Below the pieces are notes generated by a model. That model was given only the letters and a program-made list of their open reading frames with translations, had not been told where the DNA came from and made no database searches. A stretch of 64,000 nucleotides of DNA from Candidatus Nitrososphaera evergladensis SR1 (GTDB taxonomy: Archaea; Thermoproteota; Nitrososphaeria; Nitrososphaerales; Nitrososphaeraceae), in contig NZ_CP007174.1 in the NCBI RefSeq assembly GCF_000730285.1, positions 1,178,001 to 1,242,000 of the forward strand. The letters are read 5' to 3'. Below, piece after piece: positions 17,455 to 25,837 of this stretch. The stretch's first letter is position 1. Every line of letters starts with the position of its first letter. The position numbers and the translations under genes were made by a program.

Positions 17455-17661
17455 CTATCGTGCATTTCCCTTCAAGCCGAGGTTTTCGTTCAAGTTCAGC
17501 GTGAGGTTCTTGCCTGTGCTTGCAGCAGTAGGTGGTGGCGCATTGTTGTTATTATTATTGCCTTGCTGTCCCGGTGCAAAAGCGGCCACGCCTGCAATTG
17601 CAACCGCTGCTGTTATTACTATGCCTGCAGCAATCAGCGCGATCATCAAGCCCTTTTGCAT
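17455..17661 (-). CDS. Small single-span exported peptide with Asn run
   Basis: A 68-residue protein starting MQKGLMIALIAAGIVITAAV: one long hydrophobic helix (residues 4-30), then a linker GQQG followed by six Asn and a Pro/Ala stretch, and a short polar tail (STGKNLTLNLNENLG). It may be a membrane-anchored or exported peptide. The NLT sequon could be glycosylated. An AT-rich box (ATTTAAGA, 17687-17694) sits about 29 nt before ATG 17661, with a degenerate TTTCAA copy 12 bp further upstream, a weak version of the island element. No family is recognised. Confidence 0.65.
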   Translation of the reverse strand: MQKGLMIALIAAGIVITAAVAIAGVAAFAPGQQGNNNNNNAPPPTAASTGKNLTLNLNENLGLKGNAR

Positions 17662-17765
17662 GTGCAGAGGCTGTGTGCATCTTGTTATTTAAGAATATGT
17701 TGAAATTTTGAAAAAGAAAATAAAATAAGGAAAAAGAGGAGACTCGGGCTTTAACTCGCCAACTT

Positions 17766-18332
17766 TTACGACAGAGTTATTGTCCAAGTGATTGTCAGTT
17801 GGTCGTTGGCTGCCAGGCTCACTGCATTAAATGTGTTCTCGGCCATCATTGTTCCGCCGGATGAAGCAGTAAAGAGGCCTGCTGCCTGAGCGGCTGTCGC
17901 TCCTGTTGCAGTGAACGTCTTGCTGACAGTGAAAGTGCTTTGGCCGTTGGTGTGAGCGTATGTTCCCTGTGCTCTTGAAAGGCCATTGTTGGTAATCTCA
18001 CCTGAAAGGGTGGTGTCACCGGCTACCGGCGTGATTGCCGTGTTTGTCAGCGCTATGTAGTTTGCACCGTTCGAACCTGTGCTGTCTGATCCAATCTGGG
18101 CAGAAATAAAGTCCTTGCCTGCATTGGTGATCAGGTTGTGCTGTTCGTTGTGGTAGATTTCCTGACCGTCTCTTGTCACGCTAACAACGACGTAACCGCG
18201 AGGAGTCAGGCCATCGGTAGTAACGTTTTGAGCTCCAACAAGAGCAGAGCTAGGGATCACAAAGACCATCAGTGCGGCCAATGCGATGCCAGGTACTGCA
18301 CCCAGAAGGAGGCTCTTATTTGGCTGTGCCAT
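17766..18332 (-). CDS. Exported beta-rich protein, paralogue of the gene at 19007 (tail-fibre-like pattern)
   Basis: A 188-residue protein with a signal/anchor helix (residues 8-34) and a beta-rich remainder. Landmarks are HNLITNAGKDFISAQIG, YIALTNTAI, TTLSGEI, GGTMMAENTF and the end DQLTITWTITLS. The same order of landmarks occurs in the protein at 19007-19597, so they are paralogues. The pattern (a loss-of-turn start, ungapped beta strands, closing TWTITLS) recalls domains in tailed-virus structural proteins, but that link is only by eye. It may form surface fibres. ATG 18332 lies 27.5 nt from the ATTTAAAT box at 18356-18363. Confidence 0.75.
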   Translation of the reverse strand: MAQPNKSLLLGAVPGIALAALMVFVIPSSALVGAQNVTTDGLTPRGYVVVSVTRDGQEIYHNEQHNLITNAGKDFISAQIGSDSTGSNGANYIALTNTAITPVAGDTTLSGEITNNGLSRAQGTYAHTNGQSTFTVSKTFTATGATAAQAAGLFTASSGGTMMAENTFNAVSLAANDQLTITWTITLS

Positions 18333-18355
18333 ACCACCCCTTAGAACCTGCTATT

Positions 18356-18374
18356 ATTTAAATCTACTTTTAAA
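18356..18374 (-). promoter_or_regulatory. Shared surface-island promoter element, copy C
   Basis: In gene orientation TTTAAA, AGTAGA, TTTAAATAAT. The TTTAAA copies at 18369-18374 and 18357-18362 are 12 bp apart; the second is the TATA box, 27.5 nt from ATG 18332. Confidence 0.7.
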
Positions 18375-18448
18375 TTATAGAATAAAAGACTATGATATCC
18401 ATATATGGGGACAGATGCTTATAAAGTCCATGTACTCCTCTTCTACTA

Positions 18449-18898
18449 TTACTTTACTTCAAACGTCTTTGTAACACGGGCTTCCTTGTTGTCGACAAGA
18501 TCCTTGAACTTGATGTCGACGGTATACATGCCAGCTTTTCCCATGACTTTGCTTCCATAGTCAAACGACTGCGTAAAGTTGTACTTGCCGTGCGTGATGG
18601 TCATGAACCTGCAATCATCCTCTTTATTGTAGTACGACGCGCGCTCCCCGTTATCATTGTGCGTTGCTTCAACTTCTAGCGAATGGCAGTTGGAGCCATA
18701 TCCGTTTGCGGTAACTGCAAAGCTTGCATTTTCGCCTGCTGCATATTTTTCCTTCAGACCGTCAACCTGCAACGCGACCGGAGTAAAGTACGGCACGGCA
18801 ATCGCGTTCGTCTGCGCAAGTGCGACAAATATTGCAAACACTGCGGCAGCCCCTCCTGCAGCAGCTGCTATTGCATATTGTTTTTTTGTCCCCGGCAT
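18449..18898 (-). CDS. Exported beta-sandwich-like protein
   Basis: A 149-residue protein with an N-terminal membrane helix (residues 9-32, AAAAGGAAAVFAIFVALAQTN) and an extracellular domain predicted as an Ig-like sandwich: LQVDGLKEKYAAGENASFAV, CHSLEVEATHNDNGE, YTVDIKFKDLVD and TKTFEVK at the end. Two cysteines (about residues 73 and 95) could form a disulphide. No family is recognised beyond an adhesin-like fold. A GGGAG stretch about 15 nt before ATG 18898 suggests a leadered message from the ATTAATATAT box near 18950-18960. It is divergent from the gene at 19007. Confidence 0.7.
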   Translation of the reverse strand: MPGTKKQYAIAAAAGGAAAVFAIFVALAQTNAIAVPYFTPVALQVDGLKEKYAAGENASFAVTANGYGSNCHSLEVEATHNDNGERASYYNKEDDCRFMTITHGKYNFTQSFDYGSKVMGKAGMYTVDIKFKDLVDNKEARVTKTFEVK

Positions 18899-18964
18899 CT
18901 TCTTTTGGCTCCCTGAGCTTAATTTTTCTTCTTATTACGTATCGTCTATAATTAATATATCGAA

Positions 18965-18986
18965 TTTAAATATAGATTTAAATAAT
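18965..18986 (+). promoter_or_regulatory. Shared surface-island promoter element, copy D
   Basis: TTTAAA (18965-18970), TATAGA, TTTAAATAAT (18977-18986). The ATTTAAAT centre is 27.5 nt from the GTG start at 19007, exactly as in copies A, C and E. Confidence 0.7.
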
Positions 18987-19006
18987 ACCGACTTGGTTTA
19001 CAAACT

Positions 19007-19597
19007 GTGGACCGCAGACTCGTGCCTATTGTAGCAGCTGCTGGTATTTCAATGATTGTGATAGGCTTTACGCTGCCGGCGATTGCAAGCATGATTATTG
19101 ATGAGGGCAGACAAACAGAGGGCTTGGGCCTCCGGGGCAACGTGGACATGATCCTGTACGACCAGTCTGGAAACGTCAAGGACGAGCGTCACCTCGACAA
19201 CCTCATCGTAAGCGCCGGGATAGAGGGCGTAGCCTCCAGGATAGCGCCGCATGACGGCTCTGTAAACCCTAGCGCGCCGTACAACTATATCGCGCTCGGC
19301 ACAAGCAACACTCCTGTCGACGCAAGCCAAACCGTATTGTCTGCAGAGCTCACGACCGGGGCAAACTATGCGCGCATACAGGACACGACTGCGCTATACT
19401 CCACTGCGTCAGGCAACAAGCTCATCCTTTCAGTGACGTTTGGGCCTGGGCAGGCCACGGGCACTCTGCGCGAAAGCGGGATCTTTAACTCTGCGACCGG
19501 CGGCAACATGCTTGCAAGGCAGACTTTTGCGGACATTCAAAAAGCTGCCGGCGACACGCTGACAGTCACCTGGACTATTACTTTAAGCTCAACCTAG
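19007..19597 (+). CDS. Exported beta-rich protein, paralogue of the gene at 17766 (tail-fibre-like pattern)
   Basis: A 196-residue protein starting at GTG 19007 with a signal/anchor helix (residues 5-27). It shares with its neighbour the landmarks DNLIVSAGIEGVASRI, YNYIALGTSNTPV, TVLSAELTT, ATGGNMLARQTF and the end DTLTVTWTITLSST, and so is a diverged paralogue. Neither has cysteines. The two genes lie back to back around the 18449 gene and both use the shared promoter element, which argues that they are co-expressed surface components. Function unknown; a virion-derived fibre domain is one possibility. Confidence 0.75.
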   Translation: MDRRLVPIVAAAGISMIVIGFTLPAIASMIIDEGRQTEGLGLRGNVDMILYDQSGNVKDERHLDNLIVSAGIEGVASRIAPHDGSVNPSAPYNYIALGTSNTPVDASQTVLSAELTTGANYARIQDTTALYSTASGNKLILSVTFGPGQATGTLRESGIFNSATGGNMLARQTFADIQKAAGDTLTVTWTITLSST

Positions 19598-19814
19598 TCC
19601 GCAAACGCATTGCTGATGTTTTTTCTTGCGCGAAACTTTCTGATGTGCCAACAATAATGCGAGCGACAATTTTCAGTATTATTTATTGGAGGCCAAGCCA
19701 GCATCCGCCAAAAGTAAGCTGGCCTTCTAGTATCTCATTACTGGTGAGTCATCGATGTTTATGTTATAGAATTTTTACACCTTTTTGGGATACCGGTTTT
19801 CCTTTATCACTAAA

Positions 19815-19848
19815 TTTAAGCACAGATTTAAACATAGATTTAAATAAT
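19815..19848 (+). promoter_or_regulatory. Shared surface-island promoter element, copy E (triple repeat)
   Basis: Three half-sites at exact 12-bp steps: TTTAAG (19815-19820), TTTAAA (19827-19832) and TTTAAATAAT (19839-19848), with spacers CACAGA and CATAGA. The last is the TATA box, 27.5 nt from ATG 19869. Confidence 0.72.
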
Positions 19849-19868
19849 GATGCGGCTACAGGATGCTC

Positions 19869-22800
19869 ATGGCCAAGAGCGTGGGCGATGGCAAAAGTTA
19901 TGCTAGAAACAGGACAGTATCTGTGATAGTATTTGCAATTCTTGCAACTTCTGTATTTACCACTATAATCCCAAGTGCTGCTTTTGCTGTAACCGATCCT
20001 ACCGCAACAATGAACCTCTGGTCACCACATTCTGATTCAGGCGACGATGGCACTCCTGATGATACTTTCACGTTTTCTGCCGACGCTACTGCAAGCGCAG
20101 GCCTGCAAAGCATAGAGTGGGACTTTGACGGCGACGGCAACGTGGACGCGACAACCCCGATTTCGGGCGCACCGGATCATGTCAACGGCATAACTATAAC
20201 CCATGTCTATGGCGACGACAACGTCTACTGGCCGCAGGTGAGGGCAGTTGACGTGAACAGCTCTGTCTCTGACTGGAGCAGGTATAGCGTTGGTGGGAGC
20301 AACACGCCCCTTGACGTGTTCTGGCCTCCGCCTGTCATAACCATGCTTCAGTGGTCGCCCTTTGCGGCAGATGTTAATCTACCGATAACATTTTCCGCCA
20401 CCGCTTTTAATCCTGTAGGAGTACAGCTATTTGAATGGGACTTTGACGGCGACGGGGAGCCTGACGCGACCTCTCCAGCCACGCCGTTTGGTGCCCCGAA
20501 TGCTTCAAGTTCCATAGTCCACACGTATACTGGCGCCATTGCATCTTTTCCTAAGGTGAGGGCGCTTGATAATGACGACTTTTTGTCTTACTGGGATGTG
20601 TACGATGTCAACGGCCAGCCTGTACAGTTGGTGATAGGCAGTTCGTCCGTACCAACTGCAACCTTGGACCAGTGGAATCCCTACTCTGCCTCTGGCCCTG
20701 ACGGCCTCCCTGATACCGCGTTTACGTTCTCGGCCTCGGGTACTGCCGACGCGGGCATTGCGCACCTTGAGTGGGACTTTGACGGCGACGGCAACGTGGA
20801 CGCGACAACTTCGGTAAGCGGAGCTCCGACTTCTGTCAGCAGCGTCACCACTACGCATACCTACAACGCCGCTGGAATGTGGACGCCCAAGGTAAGAGTA
20901 GTTGATGTTAACGGTCTTCCATCCTCGTGGGCCGCTTTCATGACAGGCGGATCGCCCGTCAAGTTGGACACAGCGGCACCGCAAATGGGACCTACGCTAA
21001 ACTTCTCTCCGCGCGCTCCTTCTGACATTGGATTTGACGGCAGCACTGCAACTGCCTTTACGTTCACTGTTACCTATTTCCAACACCCCGTGAGCTTCAA
21101 GTGGGACTTTAACGGAAACGGCGTAATTGATGAAATAACGACCCAGCCTACCACAACTCACACCTACCCTGTCTATGGCTCGTATCTTCCGACCGTGACT
21201 GTGGTGGACGAATGGGGAACTTCCGAGCTGGCATTTCCAGTCAACTCTTCAAATGCTCAGGAAGATGTCGACGTGTCACCGGCAGCTCCAACTGCCACTT
21301 TGAACCAGTGGAACCCGTACAGTGCATCCGGAGCCGACGGCAATGAGAACACCACTTTCACCTTCTCCGCCGACGCGTCGGCCCCTGCAGGCATTGCACG
21401 CCTGGAATGGGACTTTGACGGGAACGGCACGGTCGACATGACAACACCAATTTCTGGCGCCCCGACTTTAGTCTCTGCAATCACTGCGACGCATGTCTAT
21501 GGCTCTGACGGCAACTATACTCCAAAAGTCAAGGCAGTCGACGTTGACGGCAGGGCTTCCGCATGGGACGCATTCAACTCTGGCTCTACCGTTCCAACTC
21601 TTGACGTTGCAAGCCCGCCGGCAAACAGCACGCCCGTTGCAAACGCGGGCCCTGACCAGATAGTGATCGTTGGAAGTACTGTGACGCTTGACGGCACTGG
21701 AAGCAGCGACGCCGATCCCGGCACCACACTGACGTACATGTGGGCGCAGAATACCGGCCCGGTAACGCTTGTGATAAACGCTTCAACAAACCCTGCCAAG
21801 CCGACGTTTGTGGCATCAACCGCAGGCACCTATACAATCGAACTTCGCGTAAAAGATCAGCTCGGGGCGACGAGCACGCCTGACACCGTGGTAATAACGG
21901 TGGTCAACGCGCCCATTGCCACGATGAACCAGTGGAACCCATACTCTTCGTCGGGTCCTGATGGCACCCCTACCACGGTGTTTACCTTCTCTGCCGACGC
22001 GTCGGCCCCTGCAGGCATTGTACGCCTGGAATGGGACTTTGACGGAAACGGCAGCGTCGACGCAACTACTATAGTAACTGGCTCGCCGACTTCTGTAACC
22101 GGCGTGACAAAGACTTTCACCTATGGCGCTGACGGCATATACACGCCGAAGGTCCGCGTGGTGGATGCTGGCAACAACGTATCTGCATGGGACACTTTCA
22201 ATTCGGGAACCACGATAATCCAGCTTGACGTGGTAACACCCCAGACAAGCGATCTGTACTGCGACGGCAAGACAATCGACCAGCTGATCGCGTCGCACCA
22301 GTACAACGTGATTGACAAGAGGAACACGAGTGTCGTTAACATTTACGGGACAAGCGGCAACGACCTGATACTTGGCAACAACCTCTCCAACTACATTGAT
22401 GGCAGGGGAGGTGACGACTGCATAATCGCCTTTGGTGGCGACGACACAGTTTACGACTATAACGGCGACAGCAGCGCAGGCGGCACAGACTGGCTCTATG
22501 GAGGCGATGGCAACGACAAGCTGTATGCCCTTAATGGAGACGATTACGTCTATGGCGGAAACGGCAACGACTACATACAGGGCTCGTACGGCAACGACAA
22601 GCTGTATGGCGAAGCCGGCGACGACACTATTGAAGATGTAAACGGAAATGACCTGTCTGACGGTGGCGCCGGCATCGACAAGTGCACCGACAGCCAGGGC
22701 ACCAACGACACGATAATCAACTGCGAACTGGGCCAGCCACCTGTCGCAACCTTGAACCAGTGGAATCCATATAGCGCCTCCGGAGCTGACGGCACTCCGA

Positions 22801-23585
22801 CCACTGCATTTGCGTTCTCTGCAAGCGCCACTTCCGCTACAAACGCAGGAATTGCCAAGTTCGAGTGGGACTTTAACGGGGACGGCAATGTAGACGCCAC
22901 TACTCCCATAACGGGCTCGCCGATGTCTGCAACTGCGACAGCATCCTACACATACAATGCGGCAGGCACGTGGACTCCAAAAGTGAGAGCAGTCGACATC
23001 TACAACCAAGTTTCTGCCTGGGATGCGTTCAATTCCGGAAGCACGATAATCAAGCTCGACACGTCTTTGCCATCGTCAGGTGATCTTTACTGCGACGGCA
23101 AGACAATCAAGCAATTGATAGCAAGCGGCCAGTACCACGTGATAGACAACAGGAACGGCCAGAGAAAGACCCTCAACGGCTCCAACGGCAACGACCTGAT
23201 ACTCGCAAGCAAGTACGGCGACGTAATAAACGCCAAGAAGGGCAACGACTGTGTCATCGGCGGCGCAGGCGACGACATCATCCACGGCCACCAGGGCGAC
23301 GACCAGATCTACGGCAACGGCGGCAACGACAGGATCTTTGGCGACGACGGCGCTGACAAGCTCTATGGCGGCTCTGGAAACGACGTCATCTATGGCGACA
23401 ACGGCAACGATGTCATAGTTGGCGGCGCGGGAAACGACGATATTAGCGGCGGAAATGGCAGTAACACAATCGACGGCAGCGACGGAAACGATGGATGCGA
23501 CGATGACCGCGGCCGCAGCAACATGCGCAACATAGAAAGGAACTATCGCAACGACCACCGCGACGACGACCACGACGATGACTAG
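19869..23585 (+). CDS. Secreted PKD-like/RTX calcium-binding protein
   Basis: About 1238 residues, exported by a signal peptide ending SAAFA (about residue 40). It contains at least seven PKD-like domains of about 110 aa marked by WNPYSASG and EWDFDGDGNVDATT, with an interposed domain of another PKD subtype (VANAGPDQIVIVGSTVTLDG). Two calcium-binding RTX blocks follow DLYCDGKTI-type leaders: one near residues 820-950 and one at the C-terminus, with nonapeptides such as GGAGDDIIHG and GGSGNDVIYG. The tail is Asp/Arg/His-rich and encoded by a GAC-rich microsatellite. ATG 19869 is chosen on TATA spacing (an ATG lies six bases earlier). It is probably a surface or matrix protein. Confidence 0.88.
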   Translation: MAKSVGDGKSYARNRTVSVIVFAILATSVFTTIIPSAAFAVTDPTATMNLWSPHSDSGDDGTPDDTFTFSADATASAGLQSIEWDFDGDGNVDATTPISGAPDHVNGITITHVYGDDNVYWPQVRAVDVNSSVSDWSRYSVGGSNTPLDVFWPPPVITMLQWSPFAADVNLPITFSATAFNPVGVQLFEWDFDGDGEPDATSPATPFGAPNASSSIVHTYTGAIASFPKVRALDNDDFLSYWDVYDVNGQPVQLVIGSSSVPTATLDQWNPYSASGPDGLPDTAFTFSASGTADAGIAHLEWDFDGDGNVDATTSVSGAPTSVSSVTTTHTYNAAGMWTPKVRVVDVNGLPSSWAAFMTGGSPVKLDTAAPQMGPTLNFSPRAPSDIGFDGSTATAFTFTVTYFQHPVSFKWDFNGNGVIDEITTQPTTTHTYPVYGSYLPTVTVVDEWGTSELAFPVNSSNAQEDVDVSPAAPTATLNQWNPYSASGADGNENTTFTFSADASAPAGIARLEWDFDGNGTVDMTTPISGAPTLVSAITATHVYGSDGNYTPKVKAVDVDGRASAWDAFNSGSTVPTLDVASPPANSTPVANAGPDQIVIVGSTVTLDGTGSSDADPGTTLTYMWAQNTGPVTLVINASTNPAKPTFVASTAGTYTIELRVKDQLGATSTPDTVVITVVNAPIATMNQWNPYSSSGPDGTPTTVFTFSADASAPAGIVRLEWDFDGNGSVDATTIVTGSPTSVTGVTKTFTYGADGIYTPKVRVVDAGNNVSAWDTFNSGTTIIQLDVVTPQTSDLYCDGKTIDQLIASHQYNVIDKRNTSVVNIYGTSGNDLILGNNLSNYIDGRGGDDCIIAFGGDDTVYDYNGDSSAGGTDWLYGGDGNDKLYALNGDDYVYGGNGNDYIQGSYGNDKLYGEAGDDTIEDVNGNDLSDGGAGIDKCTDSQGTNDTIINCELGQPPVATLNQWNPYSASGADGTPTTAFAFSASATSATNAGIAKFEWDFNGDGNVDATTPITGSPMSATATASYTYNAAGTWTPKVRAVDIYNQVSAWDAFNSGSTIIKLDTSLPSSGDLYCDGKTIKQLIASGQYHVIDNRNGQRKTLNGSNGNDLILASKYGDVINAKKGNDCVIGGAGDDIIHGHQGDDQIYGNGGNDRIFGDDGADKLYGGSGNDVIYGDNGNDVIVGGAGNDDISGGNGSNTIDGSDGNDGCDDDRGRSNMRNIERNYRNDHRDDDHDDD

Positions 23586-23711
23586 AATGCGGCAGAATGA
23601 CACTGGCAGAATGGGCCCAAGCCCCTTCCCTTTTTGCGCATGATTTTCTTGAACTATTCAGGCGTGCGCAAATGCCTGTTCTATAACCTGCATAAAGTAT
23701 TTTTTTATGTA

Positions 23712-25652
23712 ATGTCTAACTATAATCCACGGTTGAAACGACGGGGCTCTTATCGGCGTGAAACATCGGCAGCGCCGGGCATCGCAACCGCCCTTGTTCT
23801 CCTCCTTTCTGTTATTGCCATTCCGTCTCTGGTGCTGGCTGCTTCAGGCCCTGCCGTGACAATGAGAGTCTGGTCTCCGGGCCCCGGCGTGATAAGCATG
23901 GGCACCCCTGTCACATTCCGGGCAACCGGCACAGACGACGACCTTGCCGTGCAGGGGTTTGAATGGGACTTTGACGGCAACGGCGAGCCGGATGCCTATT
24001 CTGCTGCAGACTCGCCGGGCAAGTCTTCCTCCGGGTCAATAGTGCGCACGTTTTCTGCGCCTGCGACTGCCTATCCTGCGGTGAGGGCAGTCAACAGCGA
24101 AGGGTTTGTCTCTGCATGGGACGTTTATGACGTAAACGGCTTGCCTATCCAACTTGTGATAGGAAGCTCTGCGCCTCCAAAGGTGACGATGAACCGGTGG
24201 AGCCCGTATTCCGCGGCGGGGCCTGACGGCTCGCCGGCCACCTCATTTACGTTCTCTGCAAGCGCGTCGTCGGACGAAGGTCTTGCAAGAGTAGAGTGGG
24301 ACTTTGACGGCGACGGCAATGTTGACGCAACGTCGCAGGTCTCTGGCAAGTCCTCTATCTCTGCCACGGTTGATCACGTGTACGGCTCGCCGGGCTCGTG
24401 GGTCCCAAAAGTAAGGGCAGTCGACGTAAACGACCTGCCATCGCTCTGGGCCGCATATGCGGTCAACGGAGCGACAGCAAAACAAGAAACAACAATAACG
24501 CTGGACGTGGCTATTCCCGAGCTTGCAGCCACGCTGACATTCTCGCAGGAGGGCCCAACGACAAGCACTGGCGCAAACGGCTCGCCTTCTGCAACGTACG
24601 CTTTTAGCGTGACTTCAAGCGCAAACCTGACAGGTTATGAATGGGACTTTGACGGCGATGGGACGGTGGATGCGACTACAAGCACTCCGGCGACGCAGCA
24701 CACCTACCGAAAATACGGGCTGTTTCTGCCGACAGTCACGGTAAATGACGCGTTTGGCACGCGCGCACTTGTACTGCCTGTTGGCTTGAATGGCAGGCCG
24801 GCGTACATCGGCGTGCTCGGTGAAGCGCCAGTTGCAAGCATGGACCAATGGTCTCCTTTCTCTGCAAAAGGCGCTGACGGCAGAACTGGAATGGCGTTTA
24901 CATTTTCTGCAGGTGCATCGGCACAGGGCGGCGTACAAAAGTTCGAGTGGGACTTTGATGGCGATGGCGGGATTGACCTGATCACCGCCGTCGAGGGCGC
25001 GCCGGCATCTGCAACCGCGACAGCATCCTACACTTTTGACAGGGAGGGAAACTTTACGCCACAGGTGAGGGCAGTTGACGCGACAAACCAGACATCGCCC
25101 TGGGCTTTTTACGGCAGCAGTAATGCAGTCCATCTTGACGTTGCAGCATCGTACAGCCAGTCGGCGCAGCCCACGGCAGAAAAACCACTGACAGAAGAGA
25201 AGTACTGCGGCGGCATGACTATTGAGGAGCTGATAGCAAGCGGCAAGTACAACGTTGTCGACAAGAGGGACTCCGGCCAGAAGATGATATTTGGGACACG
25301 CGGCGCGGACCTGATAATCGGCTCTGGCGCACAAAACGTGATACTTGGAAGGGCAGGGAATGACTGCATTATCACCGGTGGCGGAGACGACTATGCGTTT
25401 GGCAATGAAGGCGACGATATTATCTTTGGAAGTGAGGGCCGCGACACTATCAACGGCGGGCCCGGAGACGATTTGATTTATGGCATGGCTGGCAACGACA
25501 GCATCAAGGCCAGTTCCGGGGACGACAAGGCAAACGGCGGCCTTGGCAACGATACTATCAACGGCGGCGCAGGAAACGACTGGTGCTATGGCGGAGGCGG
25601 AAATGATGCTGACAAGGCTATCAGCTGCGAAACTTCAGCGCCATTTGACTAG
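23712..25652 (+). CDS. Second secreted PKD-like/RTX calcium-binding protein
   Basis: A 646-residue shorter paralogue of the preceding gene. The N-terminus has an Arg-rich start and a signal helix (IATALVLLLSVIAIPSLVLA). Five PKD-like domains carry EWDFDGNGEPDA or EWDFDGDGNVDATS. A YCGGMTIEELIASGKYNVVDKR leader then introduces one RTX block (GGGDDYAFGNEGDDIIFG and similar), ending in a paired-cysteine tail. ATG 23712 is taken because a TTCTATAA box (about 23680-23687) is 28 nt upstream; the longer frame to 23634 lacks this. It lies 126 nt after its paralogue and does not carry the TTTAAA repeat. Confidence 0.85.
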   Translation: MSNYNPRLKRRGSYRRETSAAPGIATALVLLLSVIAIPSLVLAASGPAVTMRVWSPGPGVISMGTPVTFRATGTDDDLAVQGFEWDFDGNGEPDAYSAADSPGKSSSGSIVRTFSAPATAYPAVRAVNSEGFVSAWDVYDVNGLPIQLVIGSSAPPKVTMNRWSPYSAAGPDGSPATSFTFSASASSDEGLARVEWDFDGDGNVDATSQVSGKSSISATVDHVYGSPGSWVPKVRAVDVNDLPSLWAAYAVNGATAKQETTITLDVAIPELAATLTFSQEGPTTSTGANGSPSATYAFSVTSSANLTGYEWDFDGDGTVDATTSTPATQHTYRKYGLFLPTVTVNDAFGTRALVLPVGLNGRPAYIGVLGEAPVASMDQWSPFSAKGADGRTGMAFTFSAGASAQGGVQKFEWDFDGDGGIDLITAVEGAPASATATASYTFDREGNFTPQVRAVDATNQTSPWAFYGSSNAVHLDVAASYSQSAQPTAEKPLTEEKYCGGMTIEELIASGKYNVVDKRDSGQKMIFGTRGADLIIGSGAQNVILGRAGNDCIITGGGDDYAFGNEGDDIIFGSEGRDTINGGPGDDLIYGMAGNDSIKASSGDDKANGGLGNDTINGGAGNDWCYGGGGNDADKAISCETSAPFD

Positions 25653-25751
25653 ACTTGCAAACAAGCTTTTTTATGCAACTGTTTCCATGATGACCTGTCC
25701 ATCAGCATTTTCTGTTCCCTTTTTCGGACACTGTATACCTAGAGCAAAGGC

Positions 25752-25784
25752 TTCAAACAAGATTTAAACATAAATTTAAATAAT
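25752..25784 (+). promoter_or_regulatory. Shared surface-island promoter element, copy F
   Basis: TTCAAA (25752-25757), TTTAAA (25763-25768), CATAAA, TTTAAATAAT (25775-25784). The last two copies keep the 12-bp period. The expected transcription start is near 25805, leaving a leader with GGAGG at 25823-25827 before ATG 25838. Confidence 0.65.
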
Positions 25785-25837
25785 AAGGCAGTCTAACCCT
25801 ATAACGTGTCGGAGAGAGCCTTGGAGGCTACTATACT

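Noticed and set aside
21816-23009. Minus-strand open frame of 397 codons opposite the PKD/RTX gene
   Set aside because: It is a mirror of the Asp/Gly-rich repeats; the translation is Cys/Val/Arg-rich without domains and has no start signals.
17766-25652. An integrated virus or mobile element
   Set aside because: Although two small proteins look fibre-like, I see no integrase, att-site tRNA, portal, terminase or transposase, and base composition is like that of the neighbours.
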